From Streptomyces sp. SN-593 (GTDB lineage Bacteria > Actinomycetota > Actinomycetes > Streptomycetales > Streptomycetaceae), in the NCBI RefSeq assembly GCF_016756395.1, contig NZ_AP018365.1, positions 4,005,001-4,069,000 of the forward strand: a stretch of 64,000 bases of DNA, in the 5' to 3' direction. Every line of letters begins with the position of its first letter. Within the stretch, counting starts at the first letter, position 1. The notes under the pieces are model-generated. The model had not been told where the DNA came from. It worked only from the letters and a program-made list of their open reading frames with translations, and made no database searches. Below, piece by piece: positions 9,010-17,743 of this stretch. The position numbers and the translations under genes were made by a program.

Positions 9010-9463
9010 ATGTCTGACCTCCGGGAAGGGCATGGTTCTGCGGGTCCGCTACGCCGCCCCTGGCGGGATGCCACGGGTGCACACGATGACGACGTGCGTC
9101 AGCCTGTTCCGCGGGACAGACACCATGTGAATGTCATGTGCACAGCATGTCGATCGTCCCGGCGTTCGACAAGACGGCTGACGCGGTTCACCCGCGCGAA
9201 GCGCCCGCGGACCCGCCCGCGGGTGCGCCGACCAGGGCGGGGACCGGCTCACGCCTCCCGATCCGCGTCTCCGCGGGAGCGAACACATGGGGGAACAGTC
9301 ACGGGTTCTTCCGGGTTCGGCGCGGCCGGCGTTCACAAGTCGCACACAGGCGGCGGTGCGCCGACCGCCTGTGGGGAGTTGGGCGCGTCGGGGAGCAGTG
9401 CGCGTCCGGGGCCGGGCACGTCAGGGACCGGGCGGGGCGCGTCAGGGGCCGGGCGGGGGCGCG
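9010..9463. other. Intergenic region upstream of the GH16 gene
   Basis: This 454-bp gap holds the GH16 promoter and lies downstream of the response-regulator gene. Visible structure: catgtg repeated 11 bp apart (9124-9129 and 9135-9140), which could be an operator, and a 21-22 bp tandem repeat at 9419-9470. I see no convincing gene. Confidence 0.5.
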
Positions 9464-9470
9464 TCAGGGG
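9419..9470. repeat. 21-22 bp tandem repeat at a gene 3' end
   Basis: The unit cgtcagggrccgggcgggg occurs at 9419 and 9440 and starts a third time at 9462, where it overlaps the last codons of the response regulator. The third unit supplies the regulator's TGA on the minus strand. The arrangement parallels the 64-bp array at the end of the FAD oxidoreductase gene. Confidence 0.75.
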
Positions 9471-10261
9471 CGGTCCAGCCAGCGGTAGTGCAGTTCGGGG
9501 CGCCCGACCTGGCCGTACAGCGGGCTGCGGTCGGCCCGGCCGGCCTCGACCAGGTGCTCCAGGTACCGGCGGGCGGTGATACGGGAGATCCCGGCCGACG
9601 CGGCGGTCGCGGTCGCCGTCAGCCCGGCCGGGGCGGCGCTGAGGGTGCGGACCACCGTCTCCAGGGTGGGGGCGCTCAGCCCCTTGGGCAGGGCCGCGGG
9701 CCGGGACGGGCGCAGCGCGGCCAGCGCCCGGTCCACCTCGTCCTGGCTGCCCGCCTCGCCCGCCGCGGCGCGGAACCTGGCGTAGCCGGCCAGCCGGTCG
9801 CGGAGCGTGGCGAAGGCGAACGGCTTGAGGACGTACTGCACGACGCCGAGCGAGACGCCCTCGCGCACCACCGCCAGGTCACGCGCGGAGGTGACCGCGA
9901 TGACGTCCACCCGGTGCCCGGCCGCCCGCAGCGCGCGGGCGAGTTCCAGTCCGTGGCCGTCGGGCAGGTAGAGGTCGAGCAGCAGCAGGTCCACCGGGGC
10001 GCGGAGCATCAGCAGGCGGGCCTGCGCCGCGCTGTGCGCCGTGCCGACCACCGTGAATCCCGGCACGCGTCCGACGTAGAGGGCGTGCGCGTCGGCGGCC
10101 ACCGGGTCGTCCTCGACCACGAGGACGCGGATGGCCGGGCCGCCCGGGTCCGCGTCCGTCCCCCCGCGCCCGTCCCCGTCCACGTCCACGTCCCCGTTCG
10201 CACCCGTGCCCATGGCTCCGTCCCTACCCGCGCGCGTGTCCGCGCTCCCCTCCCCGCTCAC
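9464..10261 (-). CDS. CitB/DcuR-type response regulator
   Basis: This 265-residue protein has a receiver domain (about 43-165) with acidic pocket VVEDD, phospho-acceptor Asp in LLLLDLYLPDGHG, and a conserved Lys in VQYVLKPFAF. The C-terminal part has a helix-turn-helix (SAGISRITARRYLEHL) as in the CitB/DcuR/DpiA group, which controls citrate or C4-dicarboxylate uptake. Its GTG start at 10261 overlaps the sensor kinase stop as GTGA, indicating translational coupling. The first 40 residues are a low-complexity Gly/Asp-rich extension, and an in-frame ATG at 10213 is an alternative start. The divergent symporter gene is its likely target. Confidence 0.9.
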   Translation of the reverse strand: MSGEGSADTRAGRDGAMGTGANGDVDVDGDGRGGTDADPGGPAIRVLVVEDDPVAADAHALYVGRVPGFTVVGTAHSAAQARLLMLRAPVDLLLLDLYLPDGHGLELARALRAAGHRVDVIAVTSARDLAVVREGVSLGVVQYVLKPFAFATLRDRLAGYARFRAAAGEAGSQDEVDRALAALRPSRPAALPKGLSAPTLETVVRTLSAAPAGLTATATAASAGISRITARRYLEHLVEAGRADRSPLYGQVGRPELHYRWLDRP

Positions 10262-11967
10262 ACCGGCGCTCCCGTCCCGGGGCGGTCGGCGGCCGCACGT
10301 GCGGGCGGCGCGGAGCCGGGGGCGGAGCCGGGGGCGGAGCCGGGCGGCGCGTCGGGTACGGGCGGCGGCCGCAGGGGCAGCCGCGCGGTGAAGACGGCGC
10401 CGCCGTCGGGTCCCGCGGTCAGCGTGAGCGTGCCGCCGTCGCGGGTCACGGTCTGCCGCGCCAGGGCCAGGCCGAAGCCGCGCCCGCCGGGCGGCGCGGG
10501 CTTCGTGGACCAGCCCCGTTCGAAGACCGCGTCGGTGTCGCCGGCGGGAACGCCGGGGCCGGTGTCGGCCACCCGCAGCAGCAGTTCGTCCCCCGTCCCG
10601 CGGGCGGTGACCGTGACCTCGACCCGGGCCGCAGGCAGCCCCCGCGTCGCGTCGACCGCGTTGTCGATCAGGTTGCCCAGGACCGTGACCAGGTCACGCG
10701 GTACCAGGCCGGCGGGCAGCAGGCCGTCCTCCAGCCGGCTGTCGTCGGTGATCACCAACTCCACGCCCTGCTCGTTCGCCTGTGCCGCCTTGCCCAGCAG
10801 CAGCGCGGCCAGCACGGGCTCCTCGACCGCCGCGACCACCTGGTCGGTGAGGGCCTGCGCCGCCCGCAGTTCGGACGTGGCGAAGTCCACCGCCTCGCTC
10901 CCGCGGCCCAGTTCGATCAGCGAGACCACCGTGTGCAGCCGGTTCGCGGCCTCGTGCGCCTGGGCGCGCAGCGCCCGGCTGAAGCCCCGCTCGGAGTCCA
11001 ACTCCCCCAGGAGGACCTGGAGTTCGGTGTGGTCGCGCAGGGTCACCAGGGTGCCGCGCTGCTCGCCGCCGGAGACCGGGGCGGTACTGACGACGACGAC
11101 CCGCTCGGAGGTCAGGTGGAGTTCGTCGACGCGGGCCGCGGGGTCCAGCAGCGCCGCCGTCAGGGCGTCGGGCAGGCCGAGCGCGCCGACCGGCCGGCCC
11201 ACCACCTCCCCTTCCAGGCCCAGCAGTTCGCGCCCGCCGTCGTTGATGAGCGCGATGCGCTGCCCACCGTCGAGCAGGAGCAGCCCCTCCCGTACGGCGT
11301 GCAGCGCGGCCTGGTGGTAGTCGTGCATGCGGTGCAGGTCGCGGGCGTTCATGCCGTGGGTGTGGCGGCGCAGCCGGGCGTTGACCAGGTAGGTGCCGAC
11401 GCCGCCGAGCGCCAGCACACCTGCCGCGACGCCGACCAGCGCGGCCAGTTGCCTGCGGGAGCGCGCGCTGATCGCCTGGACGGTGATGCCGGCGCTGACC
11501 AGCCCGGTGATCCGGGTGCCGGACCGGATCGGGGTGATCACCCGCACCGACGGCCCGAGCGTGCCGGTGTAGGTCTCGGCGAAGGTGCGGCCGTGCAGGG
11601 CCGGGGCGATGTGGCCCAGGTAGCGGCGGCCGATCTCGGCGGGGTCGGGGTGGGTCCAGCGGATGCCGTGGGTGTCCATGATCGTCACGAAGTCGACCCC
11701 GGTGTCGCGCTGGACGGACAGCGCGTACGGCTGGAGGGCCGCCGCCGGCTTCCCGCCGGCGCTCGCGGCCCGCTCCACCGCGGGGGTGTCCGCGACGGCC
11801 CGGGCCACCGCGGTGGCCTGCCGGCGGGCGGACGCCTCCGCCTGCCGCTCGTCGCTGACGTAGCTGAAGATCGCGCACGCGGTCACGGCCAGCGCGACCA
11901 GGACGGCCTGCATCGCGAACAACTGCCCGGCCAGGCTGCGGGGATAGGGCACGCGTGGCGCCTCCAT
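10258..11967 (-). CDS. CitA/DcuS-type sensor histidine kinase
   Basis: This 569-residue membrane kinase has an N-terminal transmembrane helix (about 15-38) and an extracytoplasmic PAS-like sensing domain containing HPDPAEIGRRYLG, close to the ligand-loop region of CitA and DcuS. A second helix (about 172-195), a cytoplasmic PAS domain (about 215-320), an H-box region (QAHEAANRLHTVVSLIELG), an N-box (LIDNAVDA) and G-boxes (VADTGPGVP, GRGFGLALAR) follow. Such kinases sense extracellular di- or tricarboxylates. I prefer the ATG at 11967; a TTG at 12003 would add 12 residues. Pairing with the overlapping regulator gene and the divergent dicarboxylate symporter gives a DctB/DctR-like uptake circuit. 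Confidence 0.9.
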   Translation of the reverse strand: MEAPRVPYPRSLAGQLFAMQAVLVALAVTACAIFSYVSDERQAEASARRQATAVARAVADTPAVERAASAGGKPAAALQPYALSVQRDTGVDFVTIMDTHGIRWTHPDPAEIGRRYLGHIAPALHGRTFAETYTGTLGPSVRVITPIRSGTRITGLVSAGITVQAISARSRRQLAALVGVAAGVLALGGVGTYLVNARLRRHTHGMNARDLHRMHDYHQAALHAVREGLLLLDGGQRIALINDGGRELLGLEGEVVGRPVGALGLPDALTAALLDPAARVDELHLTSERVVVVSTAPVSGGEQRGTLVTLRDHTELQVLLGELDSERGFSRALRAQAHEAANRLHTVVSLIELGRGSEAVDFATSELRAAQALTDQVVAAVEEPVLAALLLGKAAQANEQGVELVITDDSRLEDGLLPAGLVPRDLVTVLGNLIDNAVDATRGLPAARVEVTVTARGTGDELLLRVADTGPGVPAGDTDAVFERGWSTKPAPPGGRGFGLALARQTVTRDGGTLTLTAGPDGGAVFTARLPLRPPPVPDAPPGSAPGSAPGSAPPARAAADRPGTGAPV

Positions 11968-11990
11968 GGCATCGGCCCGCCTCTCGGTTC

Positions 11991-12022
11991 GGCGTGAACT
12001 CAACTCGGCGTGAACTCAACGA
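11991..12022. promoter_or_regulatory. 16-bp-period tandem operator candidate
   Basis: The 14-mer ggcgtgaactcaac occurs at 11991-12004 and again at 12007-12020, a spacing of 16 bp. It lies between the divergent sensor kinase and dicarboxylate symporter genes. Tandem direct repeats are the usual target shape of response regulators, so this is the best candidate site for the adjacent regulator. Confidence 0.6.
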
Positions 12023-12030
12023 ACACAACC

Positions 12031-12044
12031 GTGACGCACGTCAC
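12031..12044. promoter_or_regulatory. Palindrome GTGACG-CA-CGTCAC
   Basis: A perfect 6+6 bp inverted repeat lies 11 bp past the tandem repeats in the same divergent promoter region. It could bind a dimeric regulator, for example of the CRP type, which recognise GTGA/TCAC half sites, but the spacing is not the CRP standard. Confidence 0.4.
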
Positions 12045-12224
12045 GCGGACCGCGATAGTCACGGGGACCGCCAGGACGTGAGCCGCACGCACTGCCGTGT
12101 CCCGGACGACCGCCGCACCGCCGCGCCCCCGCGACCGGACCCCGACCCGGGACCCCGCGGCCCGGGAGCCGGCGACCCGGGCGGCACGCTCCGGACGCCA
12201 CCGACGCCGTCGAGGAGACCAGCC

Positions 12225-13598
12225 ATGCCCGAAACGCCCGTGGGGACACCGCCCGCCAGCCGGCGGGACCGCACACAGTACCTGTACGTCGCCGTGATCG
12301 CCGCGGTGCTGCTCGGCATCGCCACCGGGCTGCTGTGGCCGCACTTCGGCAGGGAGCTCAAGCCGTTGGGGACGGGCTTCGTGGCCCTGATCGAGATGAT
12401 GGTCTCGCCGGTCATCTTCTGCACCATCGCCCTCGGCGTCGGCTCGGTCCGGCAGGCGGCGAAGGTCGGCCGGGTCGGCGGCCTCGCGCTCGGCTACTTC
12501 GTGGTGATGTCCGCGGTCGCGCTGGCCATCGGCCTGGTCGTCGGCAACCTGCTGCACCCGGGCTCCGGTCTCCACCTGACCGAGGCGACGCGGCACATAG
12601 GCCACACCGCGGCGGCGGACGCCCATGTCGGGGCCGTCGACTTCCTGCTGGGCATCATCCCGACCAGCCTGCTGTCGGCGCTCACCGACGGCGAGGTGCT
12701 CCAGACGCTGCTGGTCGCCCTGCTGGTCGGCTTCGGCCTCCAGGCGATGGGCCGCTCCGGCGAACCGGTGCTGCGCGGCATCGGCCACCTCCAGAAGCTG
12801 GTGTTCCGGGTGCTGTCCATGATCCTGTGGGCCGCCCCGGTCGGCGCGTTCGGCGCGATGGCCGCCGTCGTCGGCGAGACGGGCACGGACGCGCTCAAGG
12901 CGCTGGCCACCATCATGATCGGCTTCTACACCACCTGCGTGCTGTTCGTCGTGGTGGTGCTCGGCACCGTGCTGCGGCTGGTCACGGGGGTCAACCTGTT
13001 CCGGCTGCTGAGGTACCTGGGCCGGGAGTTCCTGCTGATCCTGTCGACCTCGTCGTCGGAGTCCGCGCTCCCGCGGCTCATCGCGAAGATGGAGCACCTG
13101 GGGGTCAGCCGCCCGGTCGTCGGCGTCACGGTGCCGGCCGGCTACTCCTTCAACCTCGACGGCACCATGATCTACCTGACCATGGCCTCGCTGTTCATCG
13201 CCGACGCGCTCGACCGCCCGATGGGGCTGGGCCAGCAGATCGGGCTGCTGCTGTTCATGATGGTCGCCTCCAAGGGCGCGGCCGGGGTGTCGGGTTCCGG
13301 GATCGCCGTCCTGGCCAGCGGCCTCCAGTCGCACCAGCCCGCGCTGGTCGACGGGGTCGGCCTGATCGTGGGGATCGACCGCTTCATGAGCGAGGCGCGG
13401 GCCCTGACGAACTTCGCCGGCAACGCGGTCGCCACCCTCCTCGTCGGGACCTGGGTGCACGAGGTCGACGGCGAGCGGGTCGCCCGGGTGCTGGCGGGCG
13501 ACCTGCCGTTCGACGAGCGCACGCTGGTCGACGCCGAGCCGGAACCCGCCCCCGAGGTCCCCGCTCCCGGGGGAGCCCCGGACCCCGCGTACGGATGA
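12225..13598 (+). CDS. Cation:dicarboxylate symporter (DctA-like)
   Basis: This 457-residue polytopic membrane protein belongs to the DAACS/glutamate-transporter family. It has eight or so hydrophobic helices, the serine-rich re-entrant loop LSTSSSESALPRL and the substrate/cation motif NLDGTMIYLTMASLF, followed by MMVASKGAAGVSGSG. These are the diagnostic DctA/GltP elements for uptake of succinate, fumarate or malate with sodium or protons. The ATG at 12225 has GAGGAG seven bases upstream. It is divergent from a citrate/C4-dicarboxylate-type two-component system, with about 257 bp between them holding tandem operator-like repeats. The last 30 residues are Pro/Glu-rich and cytoplasmic. Confidence 0.92.
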   Translation: MPETPVGTPPASRRDRTQYLYVAVIAAVLLGIATGLLWPHFGRELKPLGTGFVALIEMMVSPVIFCTIALGVGSVRQAAKVGRVGGLALGYFVVMSAVALAIGLVVGNLLHPGSGLHLTEATRHIGHTAAADAHVGAVDFLLGIIPTSLLSALTDGEVLQTLLVALLVGFGLQAMGRSGEPVLRGIGHLQKLVFRVLSMILWAAPVGAFGAMAAVVGETGTDALKALATIMIGFYTTCVLFVVVVLGTVLRLVTGVNLFRLLRYLGREFLLILSTSSSESALPRLIAKMEHLGVSRPVVGVTVPAGYSFNLDGTMIYLTMASLFIADALDRPMGLGQQIGLLLFMMVASKGAAGVSGSGIAVLASGLQSHQPALVDGVGLIVGIDRFMSEARALTNFAGNAVATLLVGTWVHEVDGERVARVLAGDLPFDERTLVDAEPEPAPEVPAPGGAPDPAYG

Positions 13599-13771
13599 CC
13601 GCCGGGAGGCGGCCTCCCGGCGGCCCCGCCCGCCCCGTCCGCCCGGTCCACCCCGCCCCGCCCCCGCGCTCGGGAGGTGGGGCGGGGTGCGATGTCGTAC
13701 GTTGGACGGAGGGGGACGAGAGCGGCAGACGGCCCCGGGTCCGCGTACACCGGGGCCGGGAAGGGCCGGCG

Positions 13772-15199
13772 ATGGAGGCGACCGACGCGGGAATCGTCAC
13801 CGTGGGCGGGGCGGCCATGCGGTCGCCCGAGGAGCGGGCCCGGCAGGGAAAGGCGGCACGTGCTCGGGCACCGCGGTCCGCGCACGCGCAGTTCGCGCCG
13901 CCCGCCGAGCGCACCGACCCGGTGGACACCGTCGAGCGGCAGTCGGCGACCCGGCTGCCGGAGCTGGTGCCGCTGCGCTACGGCCGGATGCTGGAGTCGC
14001 CGTTCCGCTTCTACCGGGGTGCCGCCGCCGTCATGGCCGAGGACCTCTCACGCACCCCCGTCTCCGGGTTCCGCACCCAACTGTGCGGCGACGCCCACCT
14101 GATGAACTTCCGGCTGCTCGCCTCCGCCGAGCGCAACCTGCTCTTCGACCTCAACGACTTCGACGAGACGCTGCCGGGCCCGTGGGAGTGGGACGTGAAA
14201 CGGCTGGCGGCCAGCATGGTGATCGCCGCGCGGGAGAACGGCTTCACCGGCGCCGAGGCCCGGGGGATCGTGCGCGCCACCGTCCGGTCGTACCGCGAGC
14301 AGATGCGGCGCTTCGCCGGGATGCGCGACCTCGACGTCTGGTACGCCCGGGCCGACGCCGACCTGCTCCGGAAGCTGGCCGCGGGCCGGTTGCAGGCACG
14401 CGGCCGCCGGAAGCTGTCGGCGGAACTCGCCAAGGCGCGCGGCCGCGACAGCCTCCAGGCCGCACGCAAACTCACCGAGGTCGTGGACGGGCGGCAGCGG
14501 ATCGTCTCCGACCCGCCGGTGCTCACCCGCCTCGACGACCTGCTGCCCGGCGCGGACGCCCGCCAGGTCGAGGAGCTGCTGCGCGGCCTGCTCACCGGCT
14601 ACCAGCGCTCGCTGGCCCCGGACCGGCAGCACCTGCTGGAGCAGTTCGGGGTGGTGGACATGGCGCGCAAGGTGGTCGGTGTCGGCAGTGTCGGCACCCG
14701 CTGCTGGATCGTGCTGCTGGTCGGCCGGGACCGCGGGGACCCCCTGTTCCTCCAGGCCAAGGAGGCGACCGCGTCCGTGCTCGCGCCGTACGCGGGCGCC
14801 AGCCGGTACGACATCCAGGGCCGGCGGGTGGTGGCCGGTCAGCGGCTCATGCAGTCGGCGGGCGACATCTTCCTCGGCTGGGAGCGCACCCACGGCCTGG
14901 ACGGTGTCCGACGCGACTTCTACGTACGCCAGTTGCGCGACTGGAAGGGGGTCGTGGACCCCTCGCGGATGGTGCCGCGCGGCATGCGCGTCTTCGGCGA
15001 GCTGTGCGGCGCCACGCTCGCCCGCGCCCACGCCCGGTCCGGCGACCGGATCGCGATCGCCGCGTACCTCGGGAGCGGTGACGTGTTCGACCGCGCGCTC
15101 GCCGCCTTCGCGGAGTCCTACGCGGACCAGAACGAGCGGGACCACGCCGCGCTCGCGGCCGCCGCCGGGTCCGGCCGCGTCAAGGCCGCGCAGGCATAG
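13772..15199 (+). CDS. DUF2252 family protein
   Basis: This 475-residue cytoplasmic protein matches the DUF2252 pattern: FRFYRGAAAVMAEDL, LCGDAHLMNFRLL, DLNDFDETLPGPWEWDVKRL, and late motifs VVAGQRLMQSAGDIFLGW and GATLARAHARSGD. The GDAHxxNF and DxNDFD elements recall the catalytic and metal loops of the kinase-like fold (aminoglycoside phosphotransferase-like), but no activity is established. I chose the ATG at 13772; another in-frame ATG at 13817 would remove 15 residues. The gene stands alone. Its last bases (15181-15207) are repeated with a few changes at 15242-15268, just downstream. Confidence 0.85.
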   Translation: MEATDAGIVTVGGAAMRSPEERARQGKAARARAPRSAHAQFAPPAERTDPVDTVERQSATRLPELVPLRYGRMLESPFRFYRGAAAVMAEDLSRTPVSGFRTQLCGDAHLMNFRLLASAERNLLFDLNDFDETLPGPWEWDVKRLAASMVIAARENGFTGAEARGIVRATVRSYREQMRRFAGMRDLDVWYARADADLLRKLAAGRLQARGRRKLSAELAKARGRDSLQAARKLTEVVDGRQRIVSDPPVLTRLDDLLPGADARQVEELLRGLLTGYQRSLAPDRQHLLEQFGVVDMARKVVGVGSVGTRCWIVLLVGRDRGDPLFLQAKEATASVLAPYAGASRYDIQGRRVVAGQRLMQSAGDIFLGWERTHGLDGVRRDFYVRQLRDWKGVVDPSRMVPRGMRVFGELCGATLARAHARSGDRIAIAAYLGSGDVFDRALAAFAESYADQNERDHAALAAAAGSGRVKAAQA

Positions 15200-15268
15200 G
15201 GGCGTTGCCGCCCGCCGCACCCCCGGACCGGACGTGCGGACCAAGGCCGCGCGGGCGTAGGGGCGTTC
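15181..15268. repeat. Direct duplication of a gene 3' end
   Basis: About 27 bases covering the end and stop of the DUF2252 gene (15181-15207) recur at 15242-15268 with two or three mismatches, including a second copy of the Lys-Ala-Ala-x-Ala-stop reading. This points to a small local duplication. Confidence 0.65.
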
Positions 15269-15472
15269 GCGCCTGGTGGCGGTACGGGTCCCGCACCGCC
15301 ACTCGTACGGGGTTCCGGTCCCCGTCGGCCCCCGCCGGGAACCACCGGGGGCCGCCGCCGCGACTTTGCCGGCTCTTTACAATCCCTTCCGGCCCCGCCT
15401 CGTCCTTCCAGTCGATCCGCAACCGAGCCCGGCGCGTCACCGCGCGGGCGGACCGACGAAAGAGAGCGATCC

Positions 15473-15859
15473 ATGCGCCGAACTGTCCTGAGCGCCCTGG
15501 CACTCGCGTGCACCGCCGTGCTGGCGGGCACCGTACCCGCCTTCGCCGACGGGAGCGCCCCGTCCCCCTCGCCGAGCACCGCGCGGACCGCGACCACCGC
15601 GCCCTCGGCCGTACCCGCGCCCACCCGGAGCGCCACCACCGCGCGCCCGACCGCGGCCCCCGCCCCGACGCGGGCGACCCGGCCCGGCCAGGTCGCCGCC
15701 GTGCCGAAGGGCGCGCCGGACACCGGCCTGGCGCCGGTGGCGTCGTCCTCGCACGGCGGCCCCGACGGCGGGCTGATCGGCGGCGGCGCGGCCGTGGTGC
15801 TGGCCGCCGGCGGAGGCGCGGTCCTGCTGGTGCGCCGCCGGCGGGCGACCGGGGCGTGA
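15473..15859 (+). CDS. Small surface protein, likely sortase substrate
   Basis: This 128-residue protein has a signal peptide (MRRTVLSALALACTAVLAG, cleavage near AFA-DG) and a Ser/Thr/Pro/Ala-rich stalk (27-80). Its C-terminal signal is VPKGAPDTGLAP, a hydrophobic helix (about 101-121), and a VRRRR tail. The GAPDTG pentapeptide region is not LPxTG, but this form recurs in Streptomyces proteins encoded next to class F sortases. The next gene, overlapping by GTGA, encodes such a sortase, so I infer that this is its dedicated substrate. Function beyond surface display is unknown. Possibly 15859 is shared with the sortase start, giving coupled translation. Confidence 0.8.
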   Translation: MRRTVLSALALACTAVLAGTVPAFADGSAPSPSPSTARTATTAPSAVPAPTRSATTARPTAAPAPTRATRPGQVAAVPKGAPDTGLAPVASSSHGGPDGGLIGGGAAVVLAAGGGAVLLVRRRRATGA

Positions 15860-16512
15860 CGCCGCTGTCCAGGCGGGCGTTCGCCACGGCGGTGACGGCG
15901 TCGCTGCTCGCCGGATGCGGCGGCCGGCAGGCGGACCGCGGGGCCGGGCGCGGCACCGCGGCCGCCCGTCCGGCGGGCACGGACCCGGCGGCCACCCGCC
16001 TGGCGGGCACGACGGCCTCCCCGCGCCCCGCCGCGAAGTCCGTGCACCCGCTGGGGCGTTCGGTGCCGGTGCGGCTGCGCGTCCCGGCCATCGGCGTGGA
16101 CACCCCGGTCATGTCCCTGGGGCTGGCCGCGGACGGCAGCGTGCAGGTCCCGCCGATCGAGGCGCACGACCGCGCGGGCTGGTACCGGAACTCGCCGACG
16201 CCGGGCCAGACCGGACCGTCGGTGATCCTCGCCCACGTCACGGTCGGCGCCTACGGCGACGGCGTCTTCCGCCACCTCGCGCGGCTGCGCCCGGGCGACC
16301 GGATCACGGCCGGCCTGGCGGACGGCGCCGCACCGGAGTTCAGCGTCACGGACGTCACCACGGTGGCGAAGTCGGCGTTCCCGACGGGCGCGGTCTACGG
16401 CGACGTGGACCGCCCCGAGCTGCGGCTGATCACGTGCGGCGGCCCGCGTTCGGGCACCGGCTACCTCGACAACGTGATCGTCTTCGCCGAACTGGTCCCG
16501 ACCGGGCCCTGA
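15856..16512 (+). CDS. Class F sortase
   Basis: This 218-residue transpeptidase has the sortase catalytic residues His127 (VILAHVTVG), Cys194 (RLITCGGP) and Arg198. The end, GYLDNVIVFAEL, is typical of class F actinobacterial sortases. It would join a threonine of a C-terminal sorting signal to the cell wall. The N-terminus PLSRRAFATAVTASLLAGCGG combines a twin-arginine-like motif with a lipobox (LAGC), suggesting a Tat-exported lipoprotein instead of the usual N-terminal membrane helix. The GTG start at 15856 overlaps the stop of the preceding sortase-substrate gene (GTGA), so the two are translationally coupled. Confidence 0.88.
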   Translation: MTPLSRRAFATAVTASLLAGCGGRQADRGAGRGTAAARPAGTDPAATRLAGTTASPRPAAKSVHPLGRSVPVRLRVPAIGVDTPVMSLGLAADGSVQVPPIEAHDRAGWYRNSPTPGQTGPSVILAHVTVGAYGDGVFRHLARLRPGDRITAGLADGAAPEFSVTDVTTVAKSAFPTGAVYGDVDRPELRLITCGGPRSGTGYLDNVIVFAELVPTGP

Positions 16513-16681
16513 CCGGGTGCCGGCCCGCTCCTGACGCCGACCGCGCCCGCGGGTCCCGGACCGCCCCGCACGCCGCGCCCCGCACACCGCGCCGCGCACG
16601 CCGCGGGTGAGGCGGCCCGGGCCCGCACGCCAGCCGCACGGGCCCGCCGGTCCGACCAGAGCCACCACGACATGGAGAGCG

Positions 16682-17173
16682 TTGAAACGGTCCCGCGAGA
16701 AGGCAGCGTCCGAGCTGTTCAGCGCCTTCTACCCGCGCCTGGCCGGCTGGTGCCGCCGCCTGGTCGACGACGACGAGACGGCCCACGAGATCGCGTCGGA
16801 GGCGTTCACCCGGCTGTGGGCCCGCTGGACGGCCGTGGCCGAGCCGCGCGGGTTCCTGTACGTCACCGCGACCAACCTCGTCCGGGACCACTGGCGCAAG
16901 CTGGAGCGCGAGCGCCGGGCGGTGCGCCGGGCCACGGTGGAGGCCGCGGTCCGGCCCCGGCCGGAAGAGGCCGACCCGTCGCTCCGGCTGCTCGTGCAGT
17001 CGCTGCCCGAACGGCTGCGCGTGCCCATACTGCTGCACTACTACGCCGACCTGCCGATCCGGGAGATATCCCAGCTCACCGGTCGGCGGGAGGGGACCGT
17101 GATGTCCGACCTCCACACCGCCCGGGAACTGCTCCGCGCCCACCTGAGGAGAAGCCTTGATCACCCAGTCTGA
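16682..17173 (+). CDS. ECF-type RNA polymerase sigma factor
   Basis: This 163-residue protein has a sigma-2 region (ELFSAFYPRLAGWCRR to YVTATNLVRDHWRK) and a sigma-4 helix-turn-helix region (SLPERLRVPILLHYYADL, then IREISQLTGRREGTVMSDL). There is no sigma-3, as in extracytoplasmic-function sigma factors. I chose a TTG start at 16682 because GGAG precedes it at a suitable distance and similarity begins there; a GTG at 16607 would add 25 unrelated residues. The end overlaps the next gene by 17 bp, so a functional link with that membrane protein (possible anti-sigma factor) is likely. Confidence 0.88.
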   Translation: MKRSREKAASELFSAFYPRLAGWCRRLVDDDETAHEIASEAFTRLWARWTAVAEPRGFLYVTATNLVRDHWRKLERERRAVRRATVEAAVRPRPEEADPSLRLLVQSLPERLRVPILLHYYADLPIREISQLTGRREGTVMSDLHTARELLRAHLRRSLDHPV

Positions 17174-17660
17174 CGACGGTCAGGACTTCGACCCCGACGA
17201 CCCGCTCACCGTCATCCTGCGGCCGGGTCCCGCCTACCTCGGCATGCCCCCGGGCCGGTACGAGAAGGTCCGGCGCGGCGCCGCGCGGCGCCGGCTGCGG
17301 CGGATCGCGCTCGGGGCCGGCCTGTGCGCCGCCGCGGCCGCCCTCGCGGTGCTGCCGCTGCGCCTGGCGGGGTCCGGCGCGCCCGCCGCCCCCGCGGCGC
17401 CGCTCGGCCCGCCCCCCGCGACCGGGCCCGCGACCGGGCCCACCGCGCCGCCCTCGCCCGTGCCCACCACGCACCGCCCCAGCGCGAGCCCGCGCCCGCC
17501 CCGGCAGGCCCCGTCCCGGCCCACCGCGTCCACCACCGCCAGCACAGGGCGGACGGTGCCGAGCACCCGGCTGCGGCCGACGGCCGCCGTTCCCACCGCC
17601 GCTTCCCCTTCCGGGTCCGGCCGGCCGCTCTCCGCCCGCGGGGCGGCCGCCGCCCGCTGA
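17157..17660 (+). CDS. Membrane protein, possible anti-sigma factor
   Basis: This 167-residue protein begins with a TTG at 17157 preceded by GAGGAG and overlaps the sigma factor gene by 17 bp. Residues 1-48 are cytoplasmic and include YLGMPPGRYEKVRRGAARRR. One transmembrane helix (about 50-68) follows, then an extracellular Pro/Ser/Thr/Ala-rich stalk of about 100 residues. I see no zinc-binding HxxxCxxC motif of classical anti-sigma factors. The gene order and topology suggest it restrains or senses for the ECF sigma factor, but this is inference from context. Confidence 0.7.
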   Translation: MITQSDDGQDFDPDDPLTVILRPGPAYLGMPPGRYEKVRRGAARRRLRRIALGAGLCAAAAALAVLPLRLAGSGAPAAPAAPLGPPPATGPATGPTAPPSPVPTTHRPSASPRPPRQAPSRPTASTTASTGRTVPSTRLRPTAAVPTAASPSGSGRPLSARGAAAAR

Positions 17661-17670
17661 ACGCACGCAC

Positions 17671-17725
17671 CCGCCCCGCGGAGCCGGGTCCCGTACGGTG
17701 CGTACGGGACCCGGCCGCGGGGCGG
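17671..17725. terminator. Strong bidirectional terminator hairpin
   Basis: The arms 17671-17697 and 17701-17725 pair over about 25 bp with one bulge and a 3-base loop (gtg). The hairpin sits between two convergent genes (ends at 17660 and 17744). Confidence 0.9.
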
Positions 17726-17743
17726 GTCGGCCGGTGCGCGGGC

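Noticed and set aside
9124..9140. CebR-type (TGGGAGCGCTCCCA) site before the GH16 gene
   Set aside because: Only a partial match (gggagcg near 9282) and far from the start; the catgtg repeat is the better candidate.
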